Notes under the pieces: generated by a model
The model's input: only the letters and a program-made list of their open reading frames with translations
What the model was told of the DNA's origin: nothing
The model's database searches: none
From: Oceanimonas smirnovii ATCC BAA-899
GTDB taxonomy: Bacteria; Pseudomonadota; Gammaproteobacteria; Enterobacterales; Aeromonadaceae
Reading direction: 5' to 3'
DNA length: 64,000 bases
NCBI RefSeq assembly: GCF_000381965.1
Contig: NZ_KB908455.1
Coordinates: 62,001 to 126,000 of the forward strand
Shown: in pieces, positions 11,530 to 18,112 of the stretch
How positions within the stretch are numbered: position 1 is the first letter of the stretch
Layout of the letters: each line of letters opens with the position of its first letter
Position numbers and translations under genes: made by a program

Positions 11530-11578
11530 CAATCGGATTCAGCCCTATTTTATCTTCTCTTACACACAGAACCAAAAA

Positions 11579-11971
11579 TCAAAAACAAAAATTAAGAAAC
11601 TGTGTTTCTTTTACATCAACACTCTCTACCTCTGCAGCCTCATTTAAATAAACATCGATACGACATGCCTTCAAAAACTCAATCACATCTCCTATCATCA
11701 TCCCTTTTTTAAGGGTTCGTCCAGATGAGTCATCAAACCACCAAAGTAAATCGGCAAACTGATTTTCTGTGAAATGCCAAGTAAAGACATTCGACTTCTT
11801 CAATGCAATCCGCTTTATTTGATTACTAGTCCGGGCTCTGTAAACAACCCTGTCATACTGTATCAGCTCGACATGAATAGGCTTATCATATGGATAGTGA
11901 ATTGTCACCTGCGCAGGATAGAGATAAAGAAAAAGAACAATTACAACTGCAATAAATATCATCCTAACCAT
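11579..11971 (-). CDS. Small membrane-anchored protein, distal integron cassette
   Basis: About 130 residues, not recognised. A hydrophobic N-terminal segment (MIFIAVVIVLFLYLYPAQ) suggests one membrane anchor or an uncleaved signal; the rest is a soluble alpha/beta-like domain. The ATG at 11971 lies in the GTTAATG core of the attC-like site to its right; a TTG further up (11986) or the ATG at 11962 are alternatives. No attC could be recognised after its stop, so this is the last cassette visible and the array end is eroded. AT-rich compared with the gene cluster to its left. Confidence 0.6.
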   Translation of the reverse strand: MVRMIFIAVVIVLFLYLYPAQVTIHYPYDKPIHVELIQYDRVVYRARTSNQIKRIALKKSNVFTWHFTENQFADLLWWFDDSSGRTLKKGMMIGDVIEFLKACRIDVYLNEAAEVESVDVKETQFLNFCF

Positions 11972-12042
11972 TAACGCCACATTCAAAAATAAAAAATAAT
12001 TAATATCAACACATTCTGCGCAACACCCAAACCTTGTTTATA
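11969..12042 (-). repeat. Degenerate attC-like site
   Basis: On the plus strand the site opens with CATTAACGCC and closes with CCTTGTTTATA, matching the ends of the clear attC sites in position and orientation. The interior is AT-rich and lacks a convincing hairpin. It falls between two cassette-like genes (72 aa and 130 aa). Confidence 0.4.
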
Positions 12043-12057
12043 CAGAGCGCCGTCATT

Positions 12058-12276
12058 TTATTCCCTGCTTAATTTCACACAGAAATATTTTAACACCAAC
12101 CCCAATAACGCACCGTAAAATAAATAGGTCAACAAGTAAACAGACATTACCACTAGGCTCCACTCCTCACAATTTAATTCTCCTGTCCTTTCATAACAAA
12201 AATCAGAAAGCTGATGAACAAATGCATTGTAAAAAAAGTAAGCAGAAAAAATTATTGATGTGGCTAAAACTATCAA
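12058..12276 (-). CDS. 72-aa two-helix membrane protein, integron cassette
   Basis: A small protein with two hydrophobic segments (about 2-20 and 43-66) separated by a loop with two cysteines (FCYERTGELNCEEW). Not recognised. The frame opens with TTG, with GGGGGATAAGGGAT before it; no ATG is available in frame. It lies between two weak attC sites and reads in cassette orientation. Small membrane proteins of unknown role are common integron cargo. Confidence 0.5.
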   Translation of the reverse strand: MIVLATSIIFSAYFFYNAFVHQLSDFCYERTGELNCEEWSLVVMSVYLLTYLFYGALLGLVLKYFCVKLSRE

Positions 12277-12306
12277 ATCCCTTATCCCCCATACATGCTA
12301 CTTATC

Positions 12307-12365
12307 CACCAACAACAGTCCGTTAAAGCGGGTGACATCCTCGTTTGTGATTTTCCTTGTTATAT
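12307..12365 (-). repeat. Weak attC-like site
   Basis: The plus strand starts CACCAACAACAG and ends TTTCCTTGTTATAT, with an inner CCG...CGG hairpin. The TTGTGATTTTCCTTGTTAT end resembles the TTGTGATTGGCCTTGTTA end of the clear sites at 16026 and 17177. The left core (GTTGGTG on the cassette strand) deviates from GTTRRRY, so confidence is moderate. Confidence 0.5.
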
Positions 12366-12421
12366 TTTATAGCGACGACTTAATGACTAATGTTCATCAT
12401 TACACTTAAGTGATACATTAA

Positions 12422-12712
12422 TTAATTTTTGTGTTTAGGCGACTCTAGAGACCATAGAAAAAACACGCTAACAAAGAAAATTATCAACGCTGATATCCTT
12501 AGGGCAATACCTATATCACTTACTAAATGTTCAAATGAAAATATAATCCCACTAAAAGCGGCCAAACCGTACAAAATTAATATTGAAAGAATTCTTACTC
12601 TATTAAGGCACTTGTTTTGCAAGTAATCTTGTTTAGAATACCCCCTTAAACAAAACACCAACAAAAAGCAAAAAAACACAACAAATGAATAACTTAGAAA
12701 CAGAGTTGACAT
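12422..12712 (-). CDS. 96-aa three-helix membrane protein, integron cassette
   Basis: Hydrophobic segments at about 3-22, 42-63 and 71-89, with a basic loop after the first (RGYSKQDYLQNKCLNRVR). Not recognised. GAGGGG lies nine bases before the ATG. A 31-codon ORF precedes it in the same cassette. It may be a small inner-membrane protein; no catalytic motif is visible. Confidence 0.6.
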   Translation of the reverse strand: MSTLFLSYSFVVFFCFLLVFCLRGYSKQDYLQNKCLNRVRILSILILYGLAAFSGIIFSFEHLVSDIGIALRISALIIFFVSVFFLWSLESPKHKN

Positions 12713-12763
12713 ATTTTCAACCCCTCACTTGATTTAGCATCATCCAACTCACGTTTTGATAAT

Positions 12764-12859
12764 TTATTTATCTTCATCATCAACGCACTCAAAATAACTA
12801 GGATCACCGTTAACATTCACTTCCACAATTAAGATATTCAATATTTGATACTTTATCAT
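12764..12859 (-). CDS. 31-aa ORF at the head of an integron cassette
   Basis: The ORF starts MIKYQILNILIVEV and ends FECVDDEDK. Its ATG lies seven bases from the attC-type core GTTATTT (12867-12873), with CGGAG five bases upstream, a good ribosome site. It is followed after 51 bases by the 96-aa membrane protein. It may be a short leader or a real small protein (N-terminal hydrophobic, C-terminal acidic). Confidence 0.4.
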   Translation of the reverse strand: MIKYQILNILIVEVNVNGDPSYFECVDDEDK

Positions 12860-12866
12860 GCTCCGA

Positions 12867-12911
12867 AATAACGCCTACAGCAGAGGGAAACCGCAGCGCA
12901 GCGTAGGTGAT
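12867..12911 (-). repeat. Left part of an attC site cut by an IS3-family element
   Basis: AAATAACGCCTAC at 12867-12879 is the core-proximal end of an attC (GTTATTT on the cassette strand). The site runs directly into the terminal repeat of the degenerate IS3 element at 12912. The matching other end of an attC (CCTTGTTAGGT) appears beyond the IS at 14089-14099. The two halves do not pair well, so they may come from different sites brought together by a deletion. Confidence 0.5.
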
Positions 12912-12942
12912 GTTCACCCGATAAAACGGACACGCTCTTTCA

Positions 12943-13727
12943 CTACGCCACCAAGGCTTCATATTCGACTGGACTCATATAATTCAGACTTGAGTGCAGT
13001 CGAAATCGATTATAAAAATGCTGGATGTATCCGGCCAGTTTATCCCGCAGATGCATCTCTCCATGAAAGCGGTTTTCTTTAATCAGCTCACCCTTCAGGG
13101 TATGGAAAAACGATTCCATCTCCGCGTTGTCAGTGCACATACCCGGCCGATTAGTACTGGCTCTGATCCCGTGTCGTTTCAGTAAGCGCTGTAACTCATG
13201 AGCACGATATTCGACTCCTCGGTCCGTATGGAAGATCAGACCAGGTTCCGGCCGGCGGTTTCTCAGCGCCATCTAAGAGATACCGTTTTACGCTTACCCA
13301 GTGACCATCCCACGGCACGGCGGAAATACAGGTGGATGACGGCGGCAAGATACAGCCAGCGAGAGCCGCCCCGGATGTAGGTCAGATCGGCTGCCCAATG
13401 TTGATTGGGAGCAGTCGTGGCTGGTCTTTACGTAGGTTTACCGATTTCTGATAAAAGCGGTGCAGGCCAGCCACCTTGCGATAAACCCGGGCGACGCGCT
13501 TTCAATCCGGCTTCCCGCATCAGCCGCTCAACACGCTTTCTGCCGACATGAATGCCTTGTCGCTTCAGGGCTTGGTTACGCTGGCTCGTTTTACGTTGCA
13601 GCCAAGCATAAAAGCCACTGGCAGACACCTTCAGAAGGCGACACAAACAACGTACACCATAGCGAGCACGGTGCTGAGCTACGAACCGGAACCGCGCTTG
13701 CGTTCCTCCGCGAGAAAACGTTGCCAC
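12943..13727 (-). pseudogene. IS3-family transposase orfB, frameshifted and deleted
   Basis: Pieces of an integrase-core (DDE) transposase occur in different frames. The N-terminal part (13428-13727: FRFVAQHRARYGVRCLCRLL, then RKRVERLMREAGLKAR) lacks the usual TYGSPRI segment. A middle part (about 13290-13437) reads NQHWAADLTYIRGG with the first Asp. The C-terminal part (12943-13272) reads LIFHTDRGVEY and CTDNAEMESFFHTLKGEL with the second Asp and the Glu. Frame changes near 13440 and 13275 and small deletions make it inactive. Confidence 0.9.
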
Positions 13728-14020
13728 TTTTTTAGCAGGTCGCTTTCCTCCTTCAGGTCAGCCACCTGCTTTTCCAGCTTTCGGATCCGTTCGTTTTCGC
13801 TCAGGACCTTCGGTTTACTCTCAGCTTTCCTGCGTTTGTCCGCCACGATCTTTCCTTCTCGATACTCTTTACGCCAGCGTGACAACATGAAGGGATGAAT
13901 GTCCAGAGACTCCGCCACTCCCTTTACACTCGCTCCGCTCAGGTGCGTCAGCCTAATAGCTCTGACTTTGAATTCATTCGTGTACTGCCGAGTCTTCTTC
14001 TGGTTCTTGTACGCTGGCAT
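13679..14020 (-). CDS. IS3-family transposase orfA (helix-turn-helix protein)
   Basis: A 113-residue protein with an N-terminal helix-turn-helix (about 12-55: NEFKVRAIRLTHLSGASV, HPFMLSRWRKEYREG) and a leucine-rich coiled coil (about 75-100: NERIRKLEKQVADLKEE). It overlaps the start of orfB by 49 bases, the normal arrangement for programmed frameshifting in IS3 elements. OrfA itself looks intact, but without orfB it can only bind DNA. Confidence 0.88.
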   Translation of the reverse strand: MPAYKNQKKTRQYTNEFKVRAIRLTHLSGASVKGVAESLDIHPFMLSRWRKEYREGKIVADKRRKAESKPKVLSENERIRKLEKQVADLKEESDLLKKWQRFLAEERKRGSGS

Positions 14021-14080
14021 TTCTCACCTCGTCTTCGTTTGACTGAGGTGTCCACTAAAACGGGGGAACTACAATGTCCG

Positions 14081-14099
14081 TTTGAATGCCTTGTTAGGT
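14081..14099 (-). repeat. Remnant of the other end of an attC site
   Basis: TTTGAATGCCTTGTTAGGT ends in the GTTAGGT core type and lies where a cassette gene would end. It is cut on its left by the IS3 element. On the cassette strand it reads CCTAACAAGGCATTCAAACG, a common opening of gammaproteobacterial attC sites. Confidence 0.6.
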
Positions 14100-14129
14100 A
14101 TATTAACTAAATAACTGATCCTAATAGTG

Positions 14130-15161
14130 CTACATTCTGGCTGTTCCATAACCACTCCCGGGAAATGGTGAAACCGTGTCCATAAAGTGTCTGACTCGTT
14201 TCAGCAGTGACACCATGCTATGGCACTGGTGATTACGGGTCACCGTTTCATGCAGCTTGTGCCACAGCAGCTCTATCTTGTTTATCCAGGGTGAGTAAAC
14301 CGGCTGGAAGATAAGGATGAACTTGGGATTGTCTGCCAGCCAACTTTGAACCAGCCGGCTCTTGTAGATCACGTAGTTATCCAGGATCAGCGTGATGTTC
14401 CGCGCTCGTCGGTAGCGTCTCTGTAGCGTTTCCAGCAGCGAAATGAACAGGGCCGAGTTCTTTTTATAGCCTGCAACGTACGTCACCTGACCCGTTTTCG
14501 CATGTAGGGCCCCAGCCAGGTAGTGCTTTTCATTGATACCCGGTGTCACGACTTTCTTTTGCTGGCCTCGACGTGTCCAGTCCGCTCCCAGCTTGGGGTT
14601 CAGATCGATATCAACCTCGTCGGCGTAAAGCACAGGATTATCCTGGCAGCAGTCTATAAGTGCTTGTTTCACCTGCTCTACCTTGACGTCATAGTCCGGG
14701 TCCTTGATGCGCAAGGTTGGTACCACTCGACGCCAGACAATGCCTTCACGTGGCAGCCAGCGGCGAAGCGTGGAGGCCGCCATGTTGAGGCCCAGCAAGC
14801 GATTAACTTCGATGGCGAATAACTCAGTAGACCAGCGGCTGCGCTGGTAACCCAGGTCTTGCGGTGAAAACTGAATCAACATCTGGAGAACTCGAATAAT
14901 ATGTCGAACTGGCAAAGAAGGTGGTCGTGCAGGTCGCTGCGAACGTAACGCCTCAAGCCCGCCTTCGTGATACCAGTTGAGCCAACGGCCCAGTGTTGAG
15001 CGGGCGGCACCGGTCAGCTGGTGAATTTTTTTGAGCGTGTAGCCTTCGTAACGCAGCAGAATGGACATGACTCGACGGGCATGCTGCTTGTCGCGCGTGG
15101 TCTGAATAATCTTGTGCATTCGGCGTCGCTCTGGGCGAGGCAGGGATGGTAAGATCGGCAT
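14130..15161 (-). CDS. IS630-family transposase
   Basis: A 343-residue transposase with an N-terminal helix-turn-helix region (about 30-110) and a DDE domain: DEVDIDLNPKLG, LILDNYVIYKS and PWINKIELLWHKLHE supply the acidic residues. The ATG at 15161 is chosen for the AAAGGA upstream; a GTG at 15218 would add 19 residues. The stop codon TAG takes its TA from the flanking TA target dinucleotide at 14131-14132, just outside the element. The gene appears intact. Confidence 0.92.
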   Translation of the reverse strand: MPILPSLPRPERRRMHKIIQTTRDKQHARRVMSILLRYEGYTLKKIHQLTGAARSTLGRWLNWYHEGGLEALRSQRPARPPSLPVRHIIRVLQMLIQFSPQDLGYQRSRWSTELFAIEVNRLLGLNMAASTLRRWLPREGIVWRRVVPTLRIKDPDYDVKVEQVKQALIDCCQDNPVLYADEVDIDLNPKLGADWTRRGQQKKVVTPGINEKHYLAGALHAKTGQVTYVAGYKKNSALFISLLETLQRRYRRARNITLILDNYVIYKSRLVQSWLADNPKFILIFQPVYSPWINKIELLWHKLHETVTRNHQCHSMVSLLKRVRHFMDTVSPFPGSGYGTARM

Positions 15162-15275
15162 GAACTCAGTCCTTTGGGTGTTGTTTTTGGTTTTGTTTGG
15201 CGACTGATCAGATCGCACAAACTGGACTGAGTTCCCTTCCTCCAGTGATCTACTATTCGGAACAGCTATTTAGTA
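14131..15275 (-). mobile_element. IS630-family insertion sequence inside a cassette gene
   Basis: About 1.14 kb. TA dinucleotides at 14131-14132 and 15274-15275 fit the TA target duplication of this family. The ends share GCTGTTCC (14140-14147) and GGAACAGC (15259-15266) as part of short inverted repeats. Removing the element and one TA joins the 3' end of the membrane-protein cassette gene at its right to an open frame that runs to the attC remnant at its left. Confidence 0.8.
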
Positions 15276-15658
15276 TAAAAGAACTTGTTAATTATCATTA
15301 CATGTAAATATGGAATGACAGACACCACCCCAAAAGAAAAAATAGAAAAAGGCGTTTCGGGTAAGTGTTTTTTTAATTCATTGCCGTTAAAAAATAGAAC
15401 CAAAAAACCTACAAAAGTAATGACCAAGCCAATATGTGATAAATAAATAAAAGTTTTATCTATATTTATCACATCACCGACAACCGCTTTTATGATAATA
15501 TAGATCAATGAAACCATACTTAAAATAGATAACACTAAAGTAATAAGGAATATCGGTTGTGAATTTGATAGAAAAAGAATTACAGCTAAAAACAATAAGG
15601 CAACTGTTGGTAATATTTCAACACAAAGTAGAATTTTATTTATAAGCAACACTTTCAT
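15266..15658 (-). pseudogene. Cassette membrane-protein gene truncated by IS630
   Basis: A 130-codon frame starting MKVLLINKILL with four hydrophobic segments (about 12-30, 35-58, 72-92, 105-122). The final Thr-Lys codons and the stop come from the IS630 end. Across the IS, the original frame continues (...NKFFYSTIRISYLVNIPNKA) into the attC remnant at 14081-14099, so about 10-15 C-terminal residues were displaced. The start lies just after the GTTAGGT core of the attC at 15664. Function unknown; the shortened product may still be made. Confidence 0.7.
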
Positions 15659-15663
15659 TTTAT

Positions 15664-15719
15664 ACCTAACGCTTTACTCAGCCGCCGCTTTTAGGCGTGT
15701 GTGATTGGCCTTGTTATGT
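15664..15719 (-). repeat. attC site (56 bp)
   Basis: The plus strand runs from ACCTAACGC to CCTTGTTATGT, with an inner CGCC..GGCG hairpin. Its right-hand 31 bases (from GGCGTGTGTGATTGGCC onward, including TATTTT beyond the core) are identical to the end of the attC at 16026-16101, so the two share recent ancestry. Confidence 0.85.
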
Positions 15720-15732
15720 ATTTTAGCTCCAG

Positions 15733-15993
15733 TCATTTGGCGCTTTTACCATCTTCAGGGCCTATAAAAATTGACATCCCTTCGGCCAAAATAGTTTGTT
15801 TCGCCTCTGTAAGAGCTGCCGATTCAGTCACGAATCCATCATTCCACACATAAGAATTTCCATGCTCACCCTCAAGTTCGAGAGCCCAATCTTTTTCACC
15901 TTCAAGCTGATAAATATGCACCGCAACAGTATGCCCTTTACTCGAAATAGATTGGGACAACGGGGATATTATTAGTTTAGGTTCTTCGCTCAT
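15733..15993 (-). CDS. 86-aa protein of unknown function, integron cassette
   Basis: Starts MSEEPKLIISPLSQSI. A soluble acidic protein with a likely beta-sheet core (TVAVHIYQLEGEKDWALEL, NSYVWNDGFVTES) and a C-terminal helix. The pattern VEIYxxxxxxWxLEVxxxxGxxxxWxxxFxT is shared by many small hypothetical proteins, but I cannot name the family. The frame is open upstream into the attC, so the ATG at 15993 is chosen because it follows the attC. Bounded by clear attC sites on both sides: one gene, one cassette. Confidence 0.75.
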   Translation of the reverse strand: MSEEPKLIISPLSQSISSKGHTVAVHIYQLEGEKDWALELEGEHGNSYVWNDGFVTESAALTEAKQTILAEGMSIFIGPEDGKSAK

Positions 15994-16025
15994 ATATCTC
16001 ACTCTAATACAGCATGATTGTTTAT

Positions 16026-16101
16026 ACATAACGCCGCCAACACAGGCGAGCGTCAGCGAGTCCAGCCAGCTTGCTGGCGTGTGTGATTGGCCTTGTTATG
16101 T
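16026..16101 (-). repeat. attC site (76 bp)
   Basis: The plus strand runs from ACATAACGCCGCC to GGCCTTGTTATGT, with inner palindrome GCCAGC-TT-GCTGGC. Nearly identical over its whole length to the attC at 17177-17252; the few differences are in the end cores and one internal base. Confidence 0.92.
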
Positions 16102-16107
16102 ATTTTT

Positions 16108-16659
16108 CTAAAATTGGATTACAGGCTGCATTACACACCGGCAATGACTATCACATGTACAATTATTATTGATAAGTTCGTTGATGTTTTCATTTACTGA
16201 TATTTCAACACCTTGTTGTAAACTACACCACTGGCAATCCCTACCATCACCGCAATTCATAAGAGTATATTTTTTGATGCCAGCAGACTTATATTCATTT
16301 AATGAGTCATCTCTATTTTTGGCAAAGGTGGCACGATAGTAAATTCTTGATAATATTTCTTTGGGATCTTTTTGTTTGACCCCATCACTTGTGAGAATAC
16401 TAACCAACTCGTGAGTGATTGCTAGTCTTGCATTAATGCCAAGAAATTTCTTTTCCTCGGCTGTTAATTTATTTCCGGTCTTGTTTAAATTTGTAACATG
16501 GGTTAGGTGATCTAAAGCAGTTTTATGGCATTCAGATTTAATATAAGAACATACATCTAGCTCTTGTTGAAGATACACCTCAATAGGCCTTCCTATTACC
16601 TCTTCGTTACCACTAGAAGTGGTATCTCGCTTTATTAGCAATTTTAAGAATTTCAACAT
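16108..16659 (-). CDS. 183-aa cassette protein with phage Mu-F/minor-head-like C-terminal motif
   Basis: The N-terminal part (about 1-125) is helical and unrecognised. The C-terminal 60 residues read AGIKKYTLMNCGDGRDCQWC, then CTCDSHCRC (C136, C142, C145, C167, C169, C173, C175). This layout (a GIKKY-type strand, D-x-x-x-C-x-x-C, a Gly-containing turn, then H-C-R-C) is like the C terminus of phage Mu F / SPP1 gp7-type minor head proteins. No other phage gene is nearby. The ATG at 16659 is chosen as the first after the attC core; the frame extends upstream through the attC. Confidence 0.65.
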   Translation of the reverse strand: MLKFLKLLIKRDTTSSGNEEVIGRPIEVYLQQELDVCSYIKSECHKTALDHLTHVTNLNKTGNKLTAEEKKFLGINARLAITHELVSILTSDGVKQKDPKEILSRIYYRATFAKNRDDSLNEYKSAGIKKYTLMNCGDGRDCQWCSLQQGVEISVNENINELINNNCTCDSHCRCVMQPVIQF

Positions 16660-16683
16660 ATCAGCGATTCTCACTCTTGTATT

Positions 16684-16777
16684 GCATAACGCCAAGCTAA
16701 CCCGCACGAAACCTTGACATATACTTTTGCGAAGCAAAAATGCCAAGCGTGGATTGTGGTTAAGCGCTTTGTTATGC
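16684..16777 (-). repeat. attC site (94 bp)
   Basis: The plus strand runs from GCATAACGCC to GCTTTGTTATGC. Outer arms GCTAACC/GGTTAAGC and inner hairpin TTTTGC-GAA-GCAAAA can fold. The stop codon of the neighbouring 117-aa gene overlaps the right core, as is common in cassettes. Confidence 0.88.
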
Positions 16778-17130
16778 TATTTTTCATCGATCGATGAAGG
16801 CACATTGCAAGGCAAGGCCAATGGCACATCAAATTGGACTCGGTGAACTGCTTGAGTTTCGTCTGTGTTGGTTAACCCACCACCGAATGATAATACAGAT
16901 AGTTTTGCCTTACCGCTGGCTTCTTGAGAACTAATGTCTTTCACTTGAATTGCAACATCAAACTTAATAATTTGCGCATCGGCGTTTGAGGAAAAGGGGG
17001 CAGAACCAATAATTTTATGTTCTTTGGCTGGGTTAACTGTCCCTCCCATATCATTTATTACCTCTGATGCATCTTCAACACCTTTAGTGATCTGAACTAA
17101 AGTTTCTTTGATGTACTCATCTAACTGCAT
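16777..17130 (-). CDS. 117-aa protein of unknown function, integron cassette
   Basis: Starts MQLDEYIKETLVQITKGVED, a helix, then a beta-rich domain: APFSSNADAQIIKFDVAIQV, KAKLSVLSFGGGLTN and VHRVQFDVPLALP. The pattern of an N-terminal LxxFIxxTLxQIxxGV helix followed by repeated FDVA/FDVP strands recurs in small uncharacterised proteins, but I cannot assign a function. No signal peptide or membrane helix. The stop lies inside the attC core to its left. Confidence 0.75.
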   Translation of the reverse strand: MQLDEYIKETLVQITKGVEDASEVINDMGGTVNPAKEHKIIGSAPFSSNADAQIIKFDVAIQVKDISSQEASGKAKLSVLSFGGGLTNTDETQAVHRVQFDVPLALPCNVPSSIDEK

Positions 17131-17176
17131 TGATACCTACCGACTTCCTAATTAATGAATAAAATCTGGGAAAATA

Positions 17177-17252
17177 GCATAACGCCGCCAACACAGGCGA
17201 GCGTCAGCGAGTCCAGCCAGCTTGCTGGCGTTTGTGATTGGCCTTGTTAGGC
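17177..17252 (-). repeat. attC site (76 bp)
   Basis: The plus strand runs from GCATAACGCCGCC to GGCCTTGTTAGGC, with inner GCCAGC-TT-GCTGGC. The near twin of the site at 16026-16101. The stop of the hydrolase gene overlaps its right core. Confidence 0.92.
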
Positions 17253-17993
17253 TTTGCTCTGTTCGTTGCAGCCCACGCCACTTATATAACTTTTAACTAA
17301 TCCTGCAATTTTTTCTTTCAACCAAGCAGGCCCATCGTCCGACATATCGTTGTGCTTTGACTCTGGTATTTCTATTACACAAATATCGTAATCAGTACTT
17401 TCCTGGACTGTCGGGAGCACACCGTCGTCTGCGGGGAAATCACTACCTCGTATAGATAAGATACTAATTTCTTTCTTTCGAGGTAAAGGTACGCGTCTGT
17501 GATCAAGAGTAATAATAGATTTTACATAGGGCTTATCTTTATTGCCAAGCCACGCAGAAATATCGCCACCGTTAGAGTGACCAACTAAAAGTAGCTCGTT
17601 AAATGCATAGTTGGGATAACGAGATTCAAGTTTATCCTTGAGAAAACTAAGTGTTATGGCTCCTCTAATCCAGTTTTCACTTCTGGTTTCAAAAAGGTTA
17701 CCTTCAATTGAAAGTGAAGGATCTTCAGGCAACTCATGCCGTATAGCAACCACCATATATCCTAGCTCGGAAAGCTGCTCAGTTAAAAAAGTATACTTGG
17801 TATGAGCTACGCCATATCCCGCACTAAGGAATGCAACCGGACATTTATTTTCAACAGTGCAATTACTGATATCACTTGGATAGGATATTTCGACAGGGAT
17901 TGTTCTATTTCGGCTTTTATCCTGAATTTCTTCAGCACTCACAGCGCCCACAACAAAAATGGAAACAGCTAAAATCGTTTTCAAATACTTCAT
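17247..17993 (-). CDS. Secreted alpha/beta hydrolase, integron cassette
   Basis: A 248-residue protein. A signal peptide (about 1-20, cleavage near VSA-EE) predicts export. The alpha/beta hydrolase core shows PVAFLSAGYGVAH (oxyanion region), nucleophile elbow LLVGHSNGGD (S140), an acidic residue near FPADDG (D185-D190) and the catalytic His in ESKHNDMSD (H214). The layout resembles lipase/dienelactone-hydrolase-like esterases; the substrate is unknown. AGGAGA precedes the ATG. One gene, one cassette, between clear attC sites. Confidence 0.85.
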   Translation of the reverse strand: MKYLKTILAVSIFVVGAVSAEEIQDKSRNRTIPVEISYPSDISNCTVENKCPVAFLSAGYGVAHTKYTFLTEQLSELGYMVVAIRHELPEDPSLSIEGNLFETRSENWIRGAITLSFLKDKLESRYPNYAFNELLLVGHSNGGDISAWLGNKDKPYVKSIITLDHRRVPLPRKKEISILSIRGSDFPADDGVLPTVQESTDYDICVIEIPESKHNDMSDDGPAWLKEKIAGLVKSYISGVGCNEQSKA

Positions 17994-18007
17994 TATTTCT
18001 CCTAGAA

Positions 18008-18112
18008 GCCTAACGCCCGCCTCAACTGCCGGAGGCTACTGGCGCCTTTTGTGCGGCTTTTTGCACAGAAGGTGACAGTGGCCGAAGGTCAGATTGCAGG
18101 CGTTTGTTATGG
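18008..18112 (-). repeat. attC site (105 bp)
   Basis: The plus strand runs from GCCTAACGCCCGCC to GCAGGCGTTTGTTATGG. On the cassette strand it opens ATAACAAACGCCTG and ends GGCGGGCGTTAGGC, the typical ends of Vibrio VCR sites. The interior folds through CTGCCGGAGGCTACTG/CAGTGGCCGAAGGTCAG and TTTTGTGC/GCACAGAA. It closes the ABC-3C cassette; the ATPase stop codon lies within its first core. Confidence 0.93.

Larger units (their letters stand above)
12912..14069 (-). mobile_element. Degenerate IS3-family insertion sequence
   Basis: About 1.16 kb with imperfect terminal inverted repeats: GTTCACCCGATAAAACGGAC from 12912 (plus strand) and GTTCCCCCGTTTTAGTGGAC read from 14069 on the minus strand. 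It contains orfA (13679-14020) and a broken orfB. No target duplication is evident. It lies inside an attC site and is no longer able to make transposase. Confidence 0.8.
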
